64,000 nt of DNA from Oscillospiraceae bacterium (GCA_017550285.1 JAFZPP010000022.1:1-64000); one strand, 5' to 3'; positions 52,590 to 62,053 are shown, counted from the stretch's first letter. Notes: generated by a model not told the origin, from the sequence alone. Numbers and translations are program-made.

Positions 52590-52642
52590 AAGATCAGACG
52601 GACAATGCGCTTTCGGGCGGGAGCGCGCTTGCCGAACGCCTC

Positions 52643-52705
52643 TTGACAAAATCACAAGAATCTGTTATAATACATTCTGGCAAAAATGATACTGATTATC
52701 ATTTT
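52643..52705 (+). promoter_or_regulatory. Zinc operon promoter with Fur-family box
   Basis: TTGACA (52643-52648), 17 bases, TATAAT (52666-52671). A 9-bp dyad, AAAATGATA (52683-52691) with TATCATTTT (52697-52705), covers the start of transcription. Its core TGATACTGATTATCA matches the 7-1-7 Fur-family box TGATAATNATTATCA at all but one position. With a zinc importer downstream, the regulator is most likely Zur, repressing when zinc is plentiful. Confidence 0.82.
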
Positions 52706-52733
52706 GATTTTACGCGGAAAGGGGATGCTGAAT

Positions 52734-53024
52734 ATGAAATCCAGATTCACGACGATTCTGATGGCTGTCTTGCTTTGCCTGTCCGTATTCGGCTCCGTTT
52801 TCTGCCTTGCTGAACATACAAATCACGAATGCACCGGCGAGAACTGTGCGGTCTGCGCAATCCTCGAACAGTGTACCCAGCGGCTCCGCACGGTCGCAGC
52901 GGCTGCTGCTGTGCTGATCCGGCAGCTTGTGCTGTGCATGGCTGCGGCTGTGATATTTGTGCCTCTGTTCAGCAGGATTGCCGCCGCAACTCCCATACAG
53001 TTAAAAGTGAAACTTCTGAATTAA
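52734..53024 (+). CDS. Small Cys/His membrane protein of the zinc operon
   Basis: The 96-residue protein has an N-terminal signal-like helix (5-25), a short loop HTNHECTGENCAVCAILEQC (28-47) with two His and four Cys that could bind zinc, and a second membrane helix (about 52-78). Its place as the first gene after the Fur box suggests an accessory zinc-handling role. I recall similar small genes ahead of zinc ABC transporters in Clostridia but know of no tested function. The start at 52734 has AAAGGGG nine bases upstream; ATG 52725 abuts the ribosome site and is rejected. Confidence 0.7.
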   Translation: MKSRFTTILMAVLLCLSVFGSVFCLAEHTNHECTGENCAVCAILEQCTQRLRTVAAAAAVLIRQLVLCMAAAVIFVPLFSRIAAATPIQLKVKLLN

Positions 53025-53121
53025 ATATTGATGCGAATTGCGAAAATGGAAGGGCACCGGCAAAACAGCCGGATGCCCTGTCTTTGCTGTGCTTCAATAT
53101 TTTATTCGGAGGTTATTTTTT

Positions 53122-54156
53122 ATGAAACACAATCGTTTTACGGCGCTTTTACTTTGTGCGCCGATGCTTTCCGCCATGACCGCATGCAGTGCCGGCAATA
53201 TTGCAACAGCGGATAATTCTGCAAAAAAAATGAAGATCGTTTGCACAATTTTTCCGGAATATGACTGGGTGAAGCAGATTCTCGGCAATCATGCGGAGCA
53301 GGCAGAGCTGACCTATCTGCTGGATTCCGGCATGGATTTGCACAGTTATCAGCCGACCGCCATGGACATGGCAAAAATCGCGGACTGCGACCTCTTTGTC
53401 TATGTCGGCGGCGAATCGGACGAGTGGGCGGAGGATGCGCTGGCTGAGGCAGTCAATCAGAATATGCAGGTCATCAATCTGCTGGAGGTCATGGGTGATG
53501 CCGCGAAAGCGGAGGAAGTCAAGGAAGGCATGGAGCATGATCATGACCATGAACACGACCATGACCACGCGGACGAAGATCATGATGAACACGATCATGA
53601 ACATGAAGAGGATGAAATCGAATACGATGAACATGTCTGGCTTTCGCTGAAAAATGCAAAGCTGCTCTGCACTGAGATTGCCGATAAGCTGACGGTGCTG
53701 GACAGCGCAAATGCTGCCGATTATAAAGCCAATCTCGAGACCTACAATGCACAGCTCGACAGGCTCGACAGCGATTTCCAGACGCTGGCTGACAGTGCAT
53801 CGCAGAAAACACTGGTCTTCGGCGACCGTTTCCCGTTCCGTTATCTGGTTGATGATTACGGTCTGGATTATTATGCAGCGTTTGTCGGCTGCTCTGCGGA
53901 AACCGAAGCGAGCTTTGAGACCATTGTATTCCTTGCGGAGAAAACGGATGAATTCGGCTGCGGCACGGTTTTCACAATCGAAAGCTCTGACCGTAAGATC
54001 GCACAGACGATCATTGACAATACCAAAGACAGAAATCAGACAATCGCTGAACTGAACTCCCTGCAATCTGTTACAAAAGACCAGATCGGCAGCGGGGTAA
54101 CCTATCTCTCGCTGATGCAGCAGAATTATGATGTACTGAAAAACGCATTGCAGTAA
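53122..54156 (+). CDS. znuA: Zinc-binding lipoprotein of an ABC importer
   Basis: The 344-residue cluster A-I solute-binding protein has a lipobox ending at Cys22 (SAMTAC), a His/Asp-rich flexible loop (HDHDHEHDHDHADEDHDEHD, about 135-155) that captures zinc, and metal-site residues in DLHSYQPT and DEHVWLSL. The third family His (usually HxAFxYF) is replaced: the segment reads FGDRFPFRYLVDDYG, a variant I recall in clostridial relatives. GGAGG precedes ATG 53122; an earlier in-frame ATG at 53038 is rejected. It is in an operon with the ATPase and permease genes. Confidence 0.9.
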   Translation: MKHNRFTALLLCAPMLSAMTACSAGNIATADNSAKKMKIVCTIFPEYDWVKQILGNHAEQAELTYLLDSGMDLHSYQPTAMDMAKIADCDLFVYVGGESDEWAEDALAEAVNQNMQVINLLEVMGDAAKAEEVKEGMEHDHDHEHDHDHADEDHDEHDHEHEEDEIEYDEHVWLSLKNAKLLCTEIADKLTVLDSANAADYKANLETYNAQLDRLDSDFQTLADSASQKTLVFGDRFPFRYLVDDYGLDYYAAFVGCSAETEASFETIVFLAEKTDEFGCGTVFTIESSDRKIAQTIIDNTKDRNQTIAELNSLQSVTKDQIGSGVTYLSLMQQNYDVLKNALQ

Positions 54157-54177
54157 CGGGATAAGGAGGATTCGGCG

Positions 54178-54885
54178 ATGAGCGCAGAGATCATCTGTGA
54201 ACATGTTTCGCTCGGCTATGAAACGGGGATTGTTGCGGAGGGGCTTGATTTTACGGTCAGCCGCGGCGATTATCTCTGTATTCTGGGCGAGAACGGCTCA
54301 GGCAAAAGTACACTGGTGAAAACACTGCTGGGGCTGCATGCTGCATCCGGCGGAAAAATCACAAGGAACATCTCCGGCATCGGATATCTGCCGCAGCAAA
54401 CGGTCGTGCAGCGCGATTTCCCCGCATCCGTGCGGGAGATCGTGCGCTCCGGCTGTCTCGGAAAAAGCGGCTTCCGTCCGTTTTATACGAAAACAGAACG
54501 CGAGCGCGCCGAGCAGAATATGCAGCGGCTCGGCATCAATGAACTTGCACGGCGCTGTTACCGGAATCTCTCCGGCGGACAGCAGCAGCGTGTCTTACTG
54601 GCGCGTGCGCTCTGTGCGGCAGATTCGATGCTGCTGCTCGATGAACCGGTCACGGGGCTTGATCCGAAAGCACAGATTGACCTTTATGAGCTGATCGCCG
54701 GACTGAACCGCGACGGCATTACGATTATCATGGTTTCGCATGATGTCCGTGCGGCGGTGCAGTATGCCTCCCATATTTTGCAGATCGGTGCAAAAAAGCA
54801 GCTTTTCTTCGGAACGGCAAAATCCTATCGGGAGAGCGAAATCGGTCAGACATTTCTTGCGGCAGGGGGTGCGGAACATGAATGA
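54178..54885 (+). CDS. znuC: Zinc ABC transporter ATP-binding protein
   Basis: The 235-residue ATPase powers zinc uptake. It has Walker A GENGSGKST, Q-loop LPQQTVVQRDFPASV, signature LSGGQQQRVLLARAL, Walker B MLLLDEPVTGLD and H-loop VSHD. The gene starts 21 bases after znuA with AAGGAGG, and its end overlaps the permease start by eight bases. Confidence 0.93.
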   Translation: MSAEIICEHVSLGYETGIVAEGLDFTVSRGDYLCILGENGSGKSTLVKTLLGLHAASGGKITRNISGIGYLPQQTVVQRDFPASVREIVRSGCLGKSGFRPFYTKTERERAEQNMQRLGINELARRCYRNLSGGQQQRVLLARALCAADSMLLLDEPVTGLDPKAQIDLYELIAGLNRDGITIIMVSHDVRAAVQYASHILQIGAKKQLFFGTAKSYRESEIGQTFLAAGGAEHE

Positions 54886-55726
54886 GCTGCAAACACTGGT
54901 TGATTATTTCGTCAAATATCCGTTTGTGCGCTATGCATTCGCAGTCGGATTGCTGATTGCACTCTGCTCCTCGCTGCTCGGTGTGACGCTGGTACTGAAA
55001 CGGTTTTCGTTCATCGGCGACGGGCTTTCTCATGTTGCATTTGGTGCAATGGCGGTTGCAGCAGTCACCGGACTGACGAACAAAATGATTATCATTCTGC
55101 CGGTCACGCTGCTTTCGGCTGTTCTGCTGCTCCGAACGGGACAGAATACAAAAATCAAGGGCGATGCCGCGATTGCCATGATCTCAGTCGGCGCGCTGGC
55201 AATCGGCTATATGCTGATGAATGTGTTTCCGTCGTCGGCGAATGTGACGGGCGATGTGTGCAGTACGCTGTTCGGCTCGACCTCTATTCTGACGCTGAAA
55301 AAATCGGATGTCACGCTCTGCGTCATCATGGCGGTCATCGTGATTGCCGTGTTCCTGCTGTTTTACAACAAAATCTTTGCAGTGACCTTTGACGAAAACT
55401 TCTGCAAGGCATCCGGCATCAACGCAAATGCGTATAATCTGGTGATCGCACTGATTACGGCAACAATTATCGTGCTTGCGATGAATCTGGTCGGCTCGCT
55501 GCTGATCTCCGCGCTGATAATCTTTCCGGCGCTGTCCGCCATGCGGCTGTTCCGCAGCTTTCGCGGCGTGATTCTCTGCTCTGCGGTTATTTCTGTGATT
55601 TGCGCGGCGGTCGGAATTATACTTTCCATTCTGTTTTCCACGCCGGTCGGTTCGACGATTGTCACGGCGGATATTGCTGTGTTTTTGCTGTTCTGCGGTT
55701 TGTCCGCTGTTTTGAAAAGAGGGTAA
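54878..55726 (+). CDS. znuB: Zinc ABC transporter permease
   Basis: The 282-residue ABC-3 permease has about eight membrane helices. The family segments FSFIGDGLSHVAFGAMA (about 44-60) and NLVGSLLISALIIFPALSAM (about 205-224) are intact. The start at 54878 gives the family N terminus (MNELQTLVDYF); a longer frame to 54740 runs through znuC and is rejected. Confidence 0.93.
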   Translation: MNELQTLVDYFVKYPFVRYAFAVGLLIALCSSLLGVTLVLKRFSFIGDGLSHVAFGAMAVAAVTGLTNKMIIILPVTLLSAVLLLRTGQNTKIKGDAAIAMISVGALAIGYMLMNVFPSSANVTGDVCSTLFGSTSILTLKKSDVTLCVIMAVIVIAVFLLFYNKIFAVTFDENFCKASGINANAYNLVIALITATIIVLAMNLVGSLLISALIIFPALSAMRLFRSFRGVILCSAVISVICAAVGIILSILFSTPVGSTIVTADIAVFLLFCGLSAVLKRG

Positions 55727-55730
55727 TCAT

Positions 55731-56252
55731 ATGAAACGATTTGGATGTCTTGTTATCATTTCAATGCTGCTGCTGACAGGCTGCGGCAGTACCAATACGC
55801 AAAAGATCGACGATCTGATTGCGGAACAGGAACAAACAACGACCGCAGGAACGGAGTCGTCGGTTCCGGAACCGGTCGTATCCGTGCCGGATGCATCGAA
55901 CGGGGAATACGATGTTGATCTGACCGCGCTTGACAGCAACATGGTCTATGCACAGGTCTATGATATGGTCTTCGGTGAAACGGATTACAACGGAAAACTG
56001 GTGCGGGCAAAAGGCATATTTGACTATTATCTTGACCCGAGCACCAACCATGAATATTTTGCCGTACTGATTACGGATGCCACGGCTTGCTGTGCGCAGG
56101 GCATAGAATTTGTGCTGGCGGGAGAGCATGCCTATCCGGACGATTATCCGGAAATCGGTTCTGAGATTGTCATTCACGGTGTTTTCAATACATACGAGGA
56201 TGAGACCGGTGCTTATGTGCAGCTCAGGGACGCTGTGTTTGAAACGGCGTGA
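55731..56252 (+). CDS. Small lipoprotein of the zinc operon
   Basis: The 173-residue protein has a lipobox, LLTGCGS (Cys18), a Thr/Glu/Pro linker (about 30-55) and a folded C-terminal domain (about 60-173) with YAQVYDMVFGETDYNGKLVR, two adjacent Cys (TACCAQG) and IVIHGVFNTYEDETGAYVQL. The second part resembles an OB-like beta domain. It begins four bases after znuB, ends the operon and is probably a surface accessory to zinc uptake. No named family is recognised. Confidence 0.72.
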   Translation: MKRFGCLVIISMLLLTGCGSTNTQKIDDLIAEQEQTTTAGTESSVPEPVVSVPDASNGEYDVDLTALDSNMVYAQVYDMVFGETDYNGKLVRAKGIFDYYLDPSTNHEYFAVLITDATACCAQGIEFVLAGEHAYPDDYPEIGSEIVIHGVFNTYEDETGAYVQLRDAVFETA

Positions 56253-56274
56253 GAAACTGTTGATATCAAAAGAA

Positions 56275-56311
56275 GCCCTGCATTCACGGCTGATGAATGC
56301 AGGGCTTTTCT
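56275..56311 (+). terminator. Terminator of the zinc operon
   Basis: A 12-bp perfect stem, GCCCTGCATTCA (56275-56286) with TGAATGCAGGGC (56294-56305), is flanked by an A-run and followed by TTTTCT. Confidence 0.87.
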
Positions 56312-56490
56312 CAAATTGCAGCGAACACTGTAAAAGACAGAATCAGGTTTTGAAGAAAACAGCAAGGTGTTTTTTCACAGGATAACTTCTTCTTTTCATG
56401 GAAAACTCTGTCACCTGCATATTATTCCGCAATTGGCAAACAATACCTCTATGCTTTCCAATTTATTAAAATCGAAACTAGGAGGATATC

Positions 56491-56667
56491 ATGAAAGCAA
56501 CAGGTATTGTACGCAGAATCGACGATCTCGGTCGGATCGTCATACCGAAAGAAATCCGCAGAACCATGCGACTGCGCGGCTGCGACACCTCACTGAAAAC
56601 ATTGATACGGGATTTAGTGTTTTGTATGAGGCTGGAAGCGGAGAGGGAACGGTACATCGGAAAATGA
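56491..56667 (+). CDS. Short AbrB-like transition-state regulator, probably broken
   Basis: The first 28 residues (MKATGIVRRIDDLGRIVIPK, then EIRRTMRL) match the AbrB/SpoVT swapped-hairpin DNA-binding domain almost perfectly. The expected continuation REGDPLEI is replaced by RGCDTSLKTLIRD and the frame ends after 58 codons, against 80-95 for AbrB and about 178 for SpoVT. A deletion or frameshift within the domain is likely. A strong AGGAGG is retained. It is either a pseudogene or a short decoy; the 56312-56490 gap before it shows no promoter I trust. Confidence 0.6.
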   Translation: MKATGIVRRIDDLGRIVIPKEIRRTMRLRGCDTSLKTLIRDLVFCMRLEAERERYIGK

Positions 56668-56719
56668 ATAGGTAGAAAACCGCCGCCTGCATTTTGAGCA
56701 AGCGACGGTTTTGTGTCGG

Positions 56720-59338
56720 TTATACCCATTCATGGTTGTATTTCATATAGATGCGCTTGAGAATCTGTGCAAGAACCGTGTATACGATCATCAGTCCCGC
56801 GAGCCAGAGCAGATACGACGGCACCATGACCGGCAGATCAAACAGCGTCGCAATACCGGTAAAGCCGATCAGCAAAGTTGCAATCACAACGAGCAGCGTT
56901 GAAAGACTGAGCTGCGCGGATGCGCGGTCCTGAATAAACGGGATCTTCGGCGTGCGGATGGTGTGAATGACCATCGTCTGCGAAATGACGCCGAACATGA
57001 ACCAGCCGTTCTGGAAGAATCCTGCAAGGCTCTCGTTATTGAAGCGGAACTCGAACCACAGTACGAGGAAGCACAGCACATCCAGCACGGTACTGAGCAG
57101 ACCGAAGATCACCATGAACTTTTTGATGCCGGGGATATTCCACTTCTTCGGCAGACGGATACTCTCGTCCTCCACATGGTCAAACGGCATACCGAGCTGC
57201 GCGAAATCGTTGAGGATATTCTGCACGAGAATGTGGATCGGCAGCAGCGGCAGAAACGGCAGGAAAATACTTGCGATCAGCACCGAGAACATATTGCCGA
57301 AGTTGCCGCTGACCGACATTTTCAGATATTTCGACATATTCGCAAAGGTGCGTCGTCCCTCAATGACGCCCTCATCGAGCACATTGAGGTCTTTTTCGAG
57401 CAGGATGATATCCGCGACTTCCTTTGCAATATCGACCGCCGTATCCACCGAAATACCGACATCCGCCTGCTTCAGCGGCAGGCTGTCATTGATGCCGTCG
57501 CCCATATAGCCGACCGTGTGACCGTTCGTCTGAAACGCCTTGACGACGCGCTGTTTCTGATACGGCGACAGCTTGGAATAGATATGGCATTTTTCGCAGG
57601 CGGCGAGCAGGTCTTCGTCGGTCATTGCCTCGACCTTTGCGCCGGTCAGCGTGTATTCCGTCGGGATGCCGAGCCGTCCGCAAATGTTGATTGCAACGCC
57701 CTCAGTATCGCCGGTCAGGACAACAGTGCGCACGCCGTTCTTTTGCAGCGCCTTGACCGCGGATTCCGCAGAGGGCTTCGGCGGATCGAGGAATCCGACA
57801 AAGCCGATCAGCACCATATTGTTTTCATCGTCCACGCCGAAATGCTCGATATCGTGAATCTCATTTTTCTGCGCAACGGCAATGACGCGGATGCCCTCAA
57901 GATTGTTTTCCGTGGCGATCTTCTGCGCGTTGTCGATCAATTCCTGCGAGATCGGCTTGACCTCGCCCTCAATCTCGATATAGCCGCAGATCGACAGAAT
58001 TTCCTCGACTGCACCCTTTGTCACGAGCTGCCGCTTGCCGTTTTTATCATGCAGCACCACGCTCATGCGGCGGCGGCTGAAATCAAACGGAATCTCATCC
58101 TCGCGGACATAGGTTTCTTTCAGATAGGACAGTTCTTCCTTTTCGGCGCGGTTGATGATCGCCACATCCATGAGATTTTTCAGTCCGGTCTGGAAATAGC
58201 TGTTCAGGAATGCATGGCGCAGCACGCGCTTATCCTCACGCCCGAGCACATCCATGTATTTTTCCAGCACGATCTCATCCTGCGTCAGCGTACCGGTTTT
58301 GTCGGTGCAGAGAATGTCCATCTCACCGAATGTCTGGATCGCGCCGAGACGCTTGACGATGGTCTGCTTTTTGGACATATTGACAGCGCCCTTTGCAAGC
58401 GACGAGGTCATGATGACCGGCAGCATTTCCGGCATCAGTCCGACTGCAATCGTAATGCCGAACATCAGCGAATCGAGCGGGCTGCCCTTTGTGATAAAGT
58501 TTGCGATGAAAATAATCGGCACCATGACGACCATGAATTTGATGAGCAGGCTGCTGATCGAGTTAATATTGCGCTCGAAGCTGCTCTTATCCTGATAGGT
58601 GTTGAGGCTTTTCGCCATGCTGCCAAGATATGTCTGATTTCCGGTTGTCAGGATGACCGCCTTTGCGCTGCCGGAGATGATATTGCTGCCCATGAAGCCG
58701 ATGTTGTCCAGTTCTGTGATCTCGTCGCCCTCGGGGTCAGGACCGGCAAACTTCTCGACCGGCTGGCTTTCGCCCGTGAGCTGTGACTGGTCGGTGAACA
58801 GGTCTTTCGTCTCAATGAAACGCACATCACCGGGGAGCATATCGCCTGACGCGAGCTTGACCACATCGCCGGGGACGACCTCTTCAATACTGATCTCCAT
58901 GCTGCTGCCGTTGCGGATGACATCAATTTTGTTCGTGATCATGTTTTGCAGCTTTTGTGCGGCACTGTTTGATTTTTCTTCCTGCACAAAGGAGATGATG
59001 CCGGATACCGCGACCACAAAGATCAGCATGAGAAATGTTGCCCAGCTCGGCTTTTCCGCGATGATAACATCGGTCACAAGTGTGACGGCTGCGACGATCA
59101 GCAGTACGATATTGAACGGATTGATGATCGCTTCCCGAATGCGCTTGGCAAGGCTGTTTTCATTGCCCGTGTCAATGATATTGCGCCCGTATTCTTCGAG
59201 ACGGTCGGCGGCTTCGACCTGATTCAAGCCTTCGGGGTCTGTATCCAGCTTTTTGAATAATGCTTCGTCGGAGAGCTTTGCGATCTCGGCAAGCTCTTTT
59301 TCTGCGGCGCGCTTCTTTTCGTTCTTGTTTTCTGTCAT
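56720..59338 (-). CDS. mgtA: Magnesium-translocating P-type ATPase
   Basis: MgtA imports Mg2+ at the cost of ATP. The 872-residue P3B-type ATPase has the actuator TGES loop (SQLTGESQPV), the membrane motif GLMPEMLPVI, the phosphorylation site CTDKTGTLTQDE, the hinge MGDGINDSLPLKQADVGISV and about ten membrane helices. The length is typical. GGAGG precedes the start on the minus strand. The roughly 60-base leader seems too short for a full Mg2+ riboswitch and none is recognised. Confidence 0.95.
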   Translation of the reverse strand: MTENKNEKKRAAEKELAEIAKLSDEALFKKLDTDPEGLNQVEAADRLEEYGRNIIDTGNENSLAKRIREAIINPFNIVLLIVAAVTLVTDVIIAEKPSWATFLMLIFVVAVSGIISFVQEEKSNSAAQKLQNMITNKIDVIRNGSSMEISIEEVVPGDVVKLASGDMLPGDVRFIETKDLFTDQSQLTGESQPVEKFAGPDPEGDEITELDNIGFMGSNIISGSAKAVILTTGNQTYLGSMAKSLNTYQDKSSFERNINSISSLLIKFMVVMVPIIFIANFITKGSPLDSLMFGITIAVGLMPEMLPVIMTSSLAKGAVNMSKKQTIVKRLGAIQTFGEMDILCTDKTGTLTQDEIVLEKYMDVLGREDKRVLRHAFLNSYFQTGLKNLMDVAIINRAEKEELSYLKETYVREDEIPFDFSRRRMSVVLHDKNGKRQLVTKGAVEEILSICGYIEIEGEVKPISQELIDNAQKIATENNLEGIRVIAVAQKNEIHDIEHFGVDDENNMVLIGFVGFLDPPKPSAESAVKALQKNGVRTVVLTGDTEGVAINICGRLGIPTEYTLTGAKVEAMTDEDLLAACEKCHIYSKLSPYQKQRVVKAFQTNGHTVGYMGDGINDSLPLKQADVGISVDTAVDIAKEVADIILLEKDLNVLDEGVIEGRRTFANMSKYLKMSVSGNFGNMFSVLIASIFLPFLPLLPIHILVQNILNDFAQLGMPFDHVEDESIRLPKKWNIPGIKKFMVIFGLLSTVLDVLCFLVLWFEFRFNNESLAGFFQNGWFMFGVISQTMVIHTIRTPKIPFIQDRASAQLSLSTLLVVIATLLIGFTGIATLFDLPVMVPSYLLWLAGLMIVYTVLAQILKRIYMKYNHEWV

Positions 59339-59396
59339 GGTGTGCAGCCTCCGATTTGTTGATTCTTGAATGCCTATTGGGGTAACAGACTGTTTT

Positions 59397-59425
59397 ATTA
59401 TATCATATTATAACGAAAAGCGCAA
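59397..59425 (-). promoter_or_regulatory. Promoter of mgtA
   Basis: On the minus strand TTGCGC (59425-59420), 17 bases, TATAAT (59402-59397). A perfect hairpin with almost no loop (AATGGAGGGCGGC arms, 59471-59499) lies upstream in the otherwise empty stretch to 59520. Confidence 0.65.
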
Positions 59426-59521
59426 TGGGAGCATGAGAAAAAAGTCTGAAAATGAAATAATGGGAGCAAAAATGGAGGGCGGCAGTGCCGCCCTCCATTG
59501 ATCTAAGGCAACACCGCATAA

Positions 59522-59550
59522 TTGCAAAGCGTTGCAAAAAGTGATATAAT
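59522..59550 (+). promoter_or_regulatory. Promoter of the transposase fragment
   Basis: TTGCAA (59522-59527), 17 bases, TATAAT (59545-59550), seven bases before the ATG at 59557. It lies within what is probably the left end of the element (GGCAACACCGCATAATT at 59507-59523). Confidence 0.55.
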
Positions 59551-59556
59551 AGAGAC

Positions 59557-59739
59557 ATGGAAACACAACTGACACTGGCCATGATGAACGACGAGCTGGG
59601 ACAGGCCAGAACCAGCAAAAAGGAATTTTTGAACAGAATCGAAAACATCATTCCATGGACGGAGTTTCTGAAAATGAAAAAGACACAAAAACGAATGAGG
59701 GAGCCGAAGCTCCCTCATCGTTTTATGTGGTTCATCTGA
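59557..59739 (+). pseudogene. N-terminal scrap of an IS5-type transposase
   Basis: The first 40 codons (MNDELGQARTSKKEFLNRIE and then NIIPWTEFLKM) match the N terminus of IS5-family transposases, which read roughly LSQARTKKKEFLxxMxxIIPWxEW. The frame then runs into an unrelated terminator hairpin and stops at 60 codons; a full transposase has over 400. There is no ribosome site. The right end of the element is not visible, so this is a deletion remnant of an insertion sequence. Confidence 0.65.
59690..59726. terminator. Bidirectional terminator between the IS scrap and the GH5 gene
   Basis: ATGAGGGAGC (59695-59704), tetraloop CGAA, GCTCCCTCAT (59709-59718), then CGTTTTATG. On the minus strand the tail is TCGTTTTTG, so it also ends the leftward GH5 gene, which stops at 59770. 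Confidence 0.8.
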
Positions 59740-59769
59740 CCGTCATAACCTCTGCGTTTCACCATATTC

Positions 59770-61182
59770 TTATTTCAGCCTGGCGGAGATTGCTGATATA
59801 ACCTTTGCGTCGTCGCTGTCCTTGATCGTGCAGGTGTCACGCGAATAAAAATTGTCGGTCACATCCCACAGCACCGGAACATATCCGTGCGCGGTCAGCT
59901 TATCCAGCACGATTTCGAGGCATTGAGATGAGCTTGTATATTCCGCACCGGCAGCAAAATTGCTCTTCGGATATCTCGAGGTCGTTTCGCCGACAAACAC
60001 CGGGATTCCCTTGCCTTTGAAAGCCTGATCAAGCAGTGCGATCTGGCTGTCGGTATATTCTACCCAGTTTTTCGAGCCGATCTGATTGATCCAGAACATA
60101 AAATTATCGACGTAATGAACCGAAACCATAAGTCTGTCTGAAACAGTATCCTTTGGAACAAGGAAGCGGTTTGACGTAGTATTGTCGATGTTCGTACAGT
60201 AGCCCGATATGATCAGTACACGCTCTGCATTGCTGCTGCCCGTTGCACGCACAGCGTTTACAAATATCTGATTGAGTGTGTTCGTCAAAAGGTATGCATC
60301 ATCCTGTGACGGTTCTTTCAGCTCGCCTCTTTCATTGAACTGCTTTCCGCCGAGGTACTCGTTAAAGCCTTCAAAAACGAGTGTGTCGGGATAATCATTG
60401 AAGTATTCTGCTATCTGCGTCCACAGGCTTTCAAAAATATCGCGGCAGTCCGCAAGATTGTTTCGCCTTATGATAAATTCGTCAAAATGGTGGATGTTTA
60501 CGACTGCGTACAGGTCGTCGTTCATGCAGTAATCAACGATCTCTTTCACTCTGCCGATGTACGCGGCATTGATCGTCCATGTTCCGTCGTTCTTCATCAT
60601 ATTGCCCCAGAAAACGGGTATGCGCACGGTGTTGAATCCCGCAGCTTTTACGCCGTCAATCATTTCCTGCGTCGTCACCGGAGCGCCCCAGCAGGTCTCA
60701 TAATCGGACGGCTTGTTGTTACCGATCACCGGTATCCATTCATATGTGATCTTCTCGCAGTCTGAAGCCTCATACGCTTCCATTGTGTTCCCGAGATTCC
60801 AGCCCAGCCCCATATCCGCGGCGATTTCGGTCGCTGTGCGAAAAGCATCCGCATAAATAGGCGTCGGCGGGGTAATGCCCGCTGCAACGCGCTTGAGCAG
60901 CGTGAGGTCGGCAGCATTCAGTGACTTGCTGTTGTCAAGATCGGCATCCGCCAAACGAGTGTATTCCGCTTCGCTGCTTCCGGCACTGTTACCGAGCAGA
61001 TACGATATCAGAAGCAAGACATCGGTACGGTCGATCTTCATGTCATTGTTGATATCACCGCGGTACCCGTTGATAACGGAACCATTCGAGGCAGATGCCG
61101 GAATGACAGGGAGTGAGGAGAAGGAAAGTGCAGTGATGCAGGCTGCCATGAAACCTGCTGCGGTGCGAAGGATACCTTTCAT
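59770..61182 (-). CDS. Secreted GH5 endoglucanase-type enzyme with N-terminal dockerin
   Basis: The 470-residue protein has a signal peptide (1-32), a dockerin near its N terminus (40-103; GDINNDMKIDRTD and ADADLDNSKSLNAAD) and a GH5 barrel (about 110-470). The barrel contains GLGWNLGNTMEAY, WGAPVTTQEMIDG, FNTVRIPVFWGN, acid/base Glu275 in EGFNEYLGG and nucleophile Glu399 in VFVGETTSRY. The fold class suggests endo-beta-1,4-glucanase or related activity on cellulose, xyloglucan or mannan. Dockerins are more often C-terminal in this window. It follows the chimeric remnant gene by four bases, so both may share a promoter. Confidence 0.9.
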   Translation of the reverse strand: MKGILRTAAGFMAACITALSFSSLPVIPASASNGSVINGYRGDINNDMKIDRTDVLLLISYLLGNSAGSSEAEYTRLADADLDNSKSLNAADLTLLKRVAAGITPPTPIYADAFRTATEIAADMGLGWNLGNTMEAYEASDCEKITYEWIPVIGNNKPSDYETCWGAPVTTQEMIDGVKAAGFNTVRIPVFWGNMMKNDGTWTINAAYIGRVKEIVDYCMNDDLYAVVNIHHFDEFIIRRNNLADCRDIFESLWTQIAEYFNDYPDTLVFEGFNEYLGGKQFNERGELKEPSQDDAYLLTNTLNQIFVNAVRATGSSNAERVLIISGYCTNIDNTTSNRFLVPKDTVSDRLMVSVHYVDNFMFWINQIGSKNWVEYTDSQIALLDQAFKGKGIPVFVGETTSRYPKSNFAAGAEYTSSSQCLEIVLDKLTAHGYVPVLWDVTDNFYSRDTCTIKDSDDAKVISAISARLK

Positions 61183-61186
61183 TAGC

Positions 61187-61858
<672 letters not shown>

Positions 61859-61874
61859 TCAATATCTTTCCTAC

Positions 61875-61903
61875 ATTATAATTCATTATGTGAAATGTGT
61901 AAA
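61875..61903 (-). promoter_or_regulatory. Promoter of the CBM6/GH2 remnant and GH5 gene
   Basis: On the minus strand TTTACA (61903-61898), 17 bases, TATAAT (61880-61875), about 100 bases before the remnant start codon. It is divergent from the GH43 promoter about 120 bases away. A GCCGG/CCGGC hairpin lies between the two (about 61967-61984). Confidence 0.68.
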
Positions 61904-62025
61904 CTCATAAAAACGATTTATAGTGCACAAAAACAACTTTTCACCAAATTGCATCCTTCTCAGCGGATGCCGGCGGTCAATCCGGCAACAAGTCGATTTC
62001 GTCCACCAATCGCAGATTTTGTCGG

Positions 62026-62053
62026 TTGACATTTTGAATATAAGTGTTAAACT
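62026..62053 (+). promoter_or_regulatory. Promoter of the GH43-GH127 operon
   Basis: TTGACA (62026-62031), 16 bases, TAAACT (62048-62053). The leader to the GH43 start is about 70 bases. Confidence 0.55.

Noticed and set aside
56963-58786. 607-codon frame antisense to mgtA
   Set aside because: His/Arg/Asp-rich shadow frame with no family features; mgtA is intact on the other strand.
59471-59499. Near-loopless palindrome considered as a terminator
   Set aside because: No gene ends there on either strand and the loop is too tight; it may be a cruciform or IS-related sequence.
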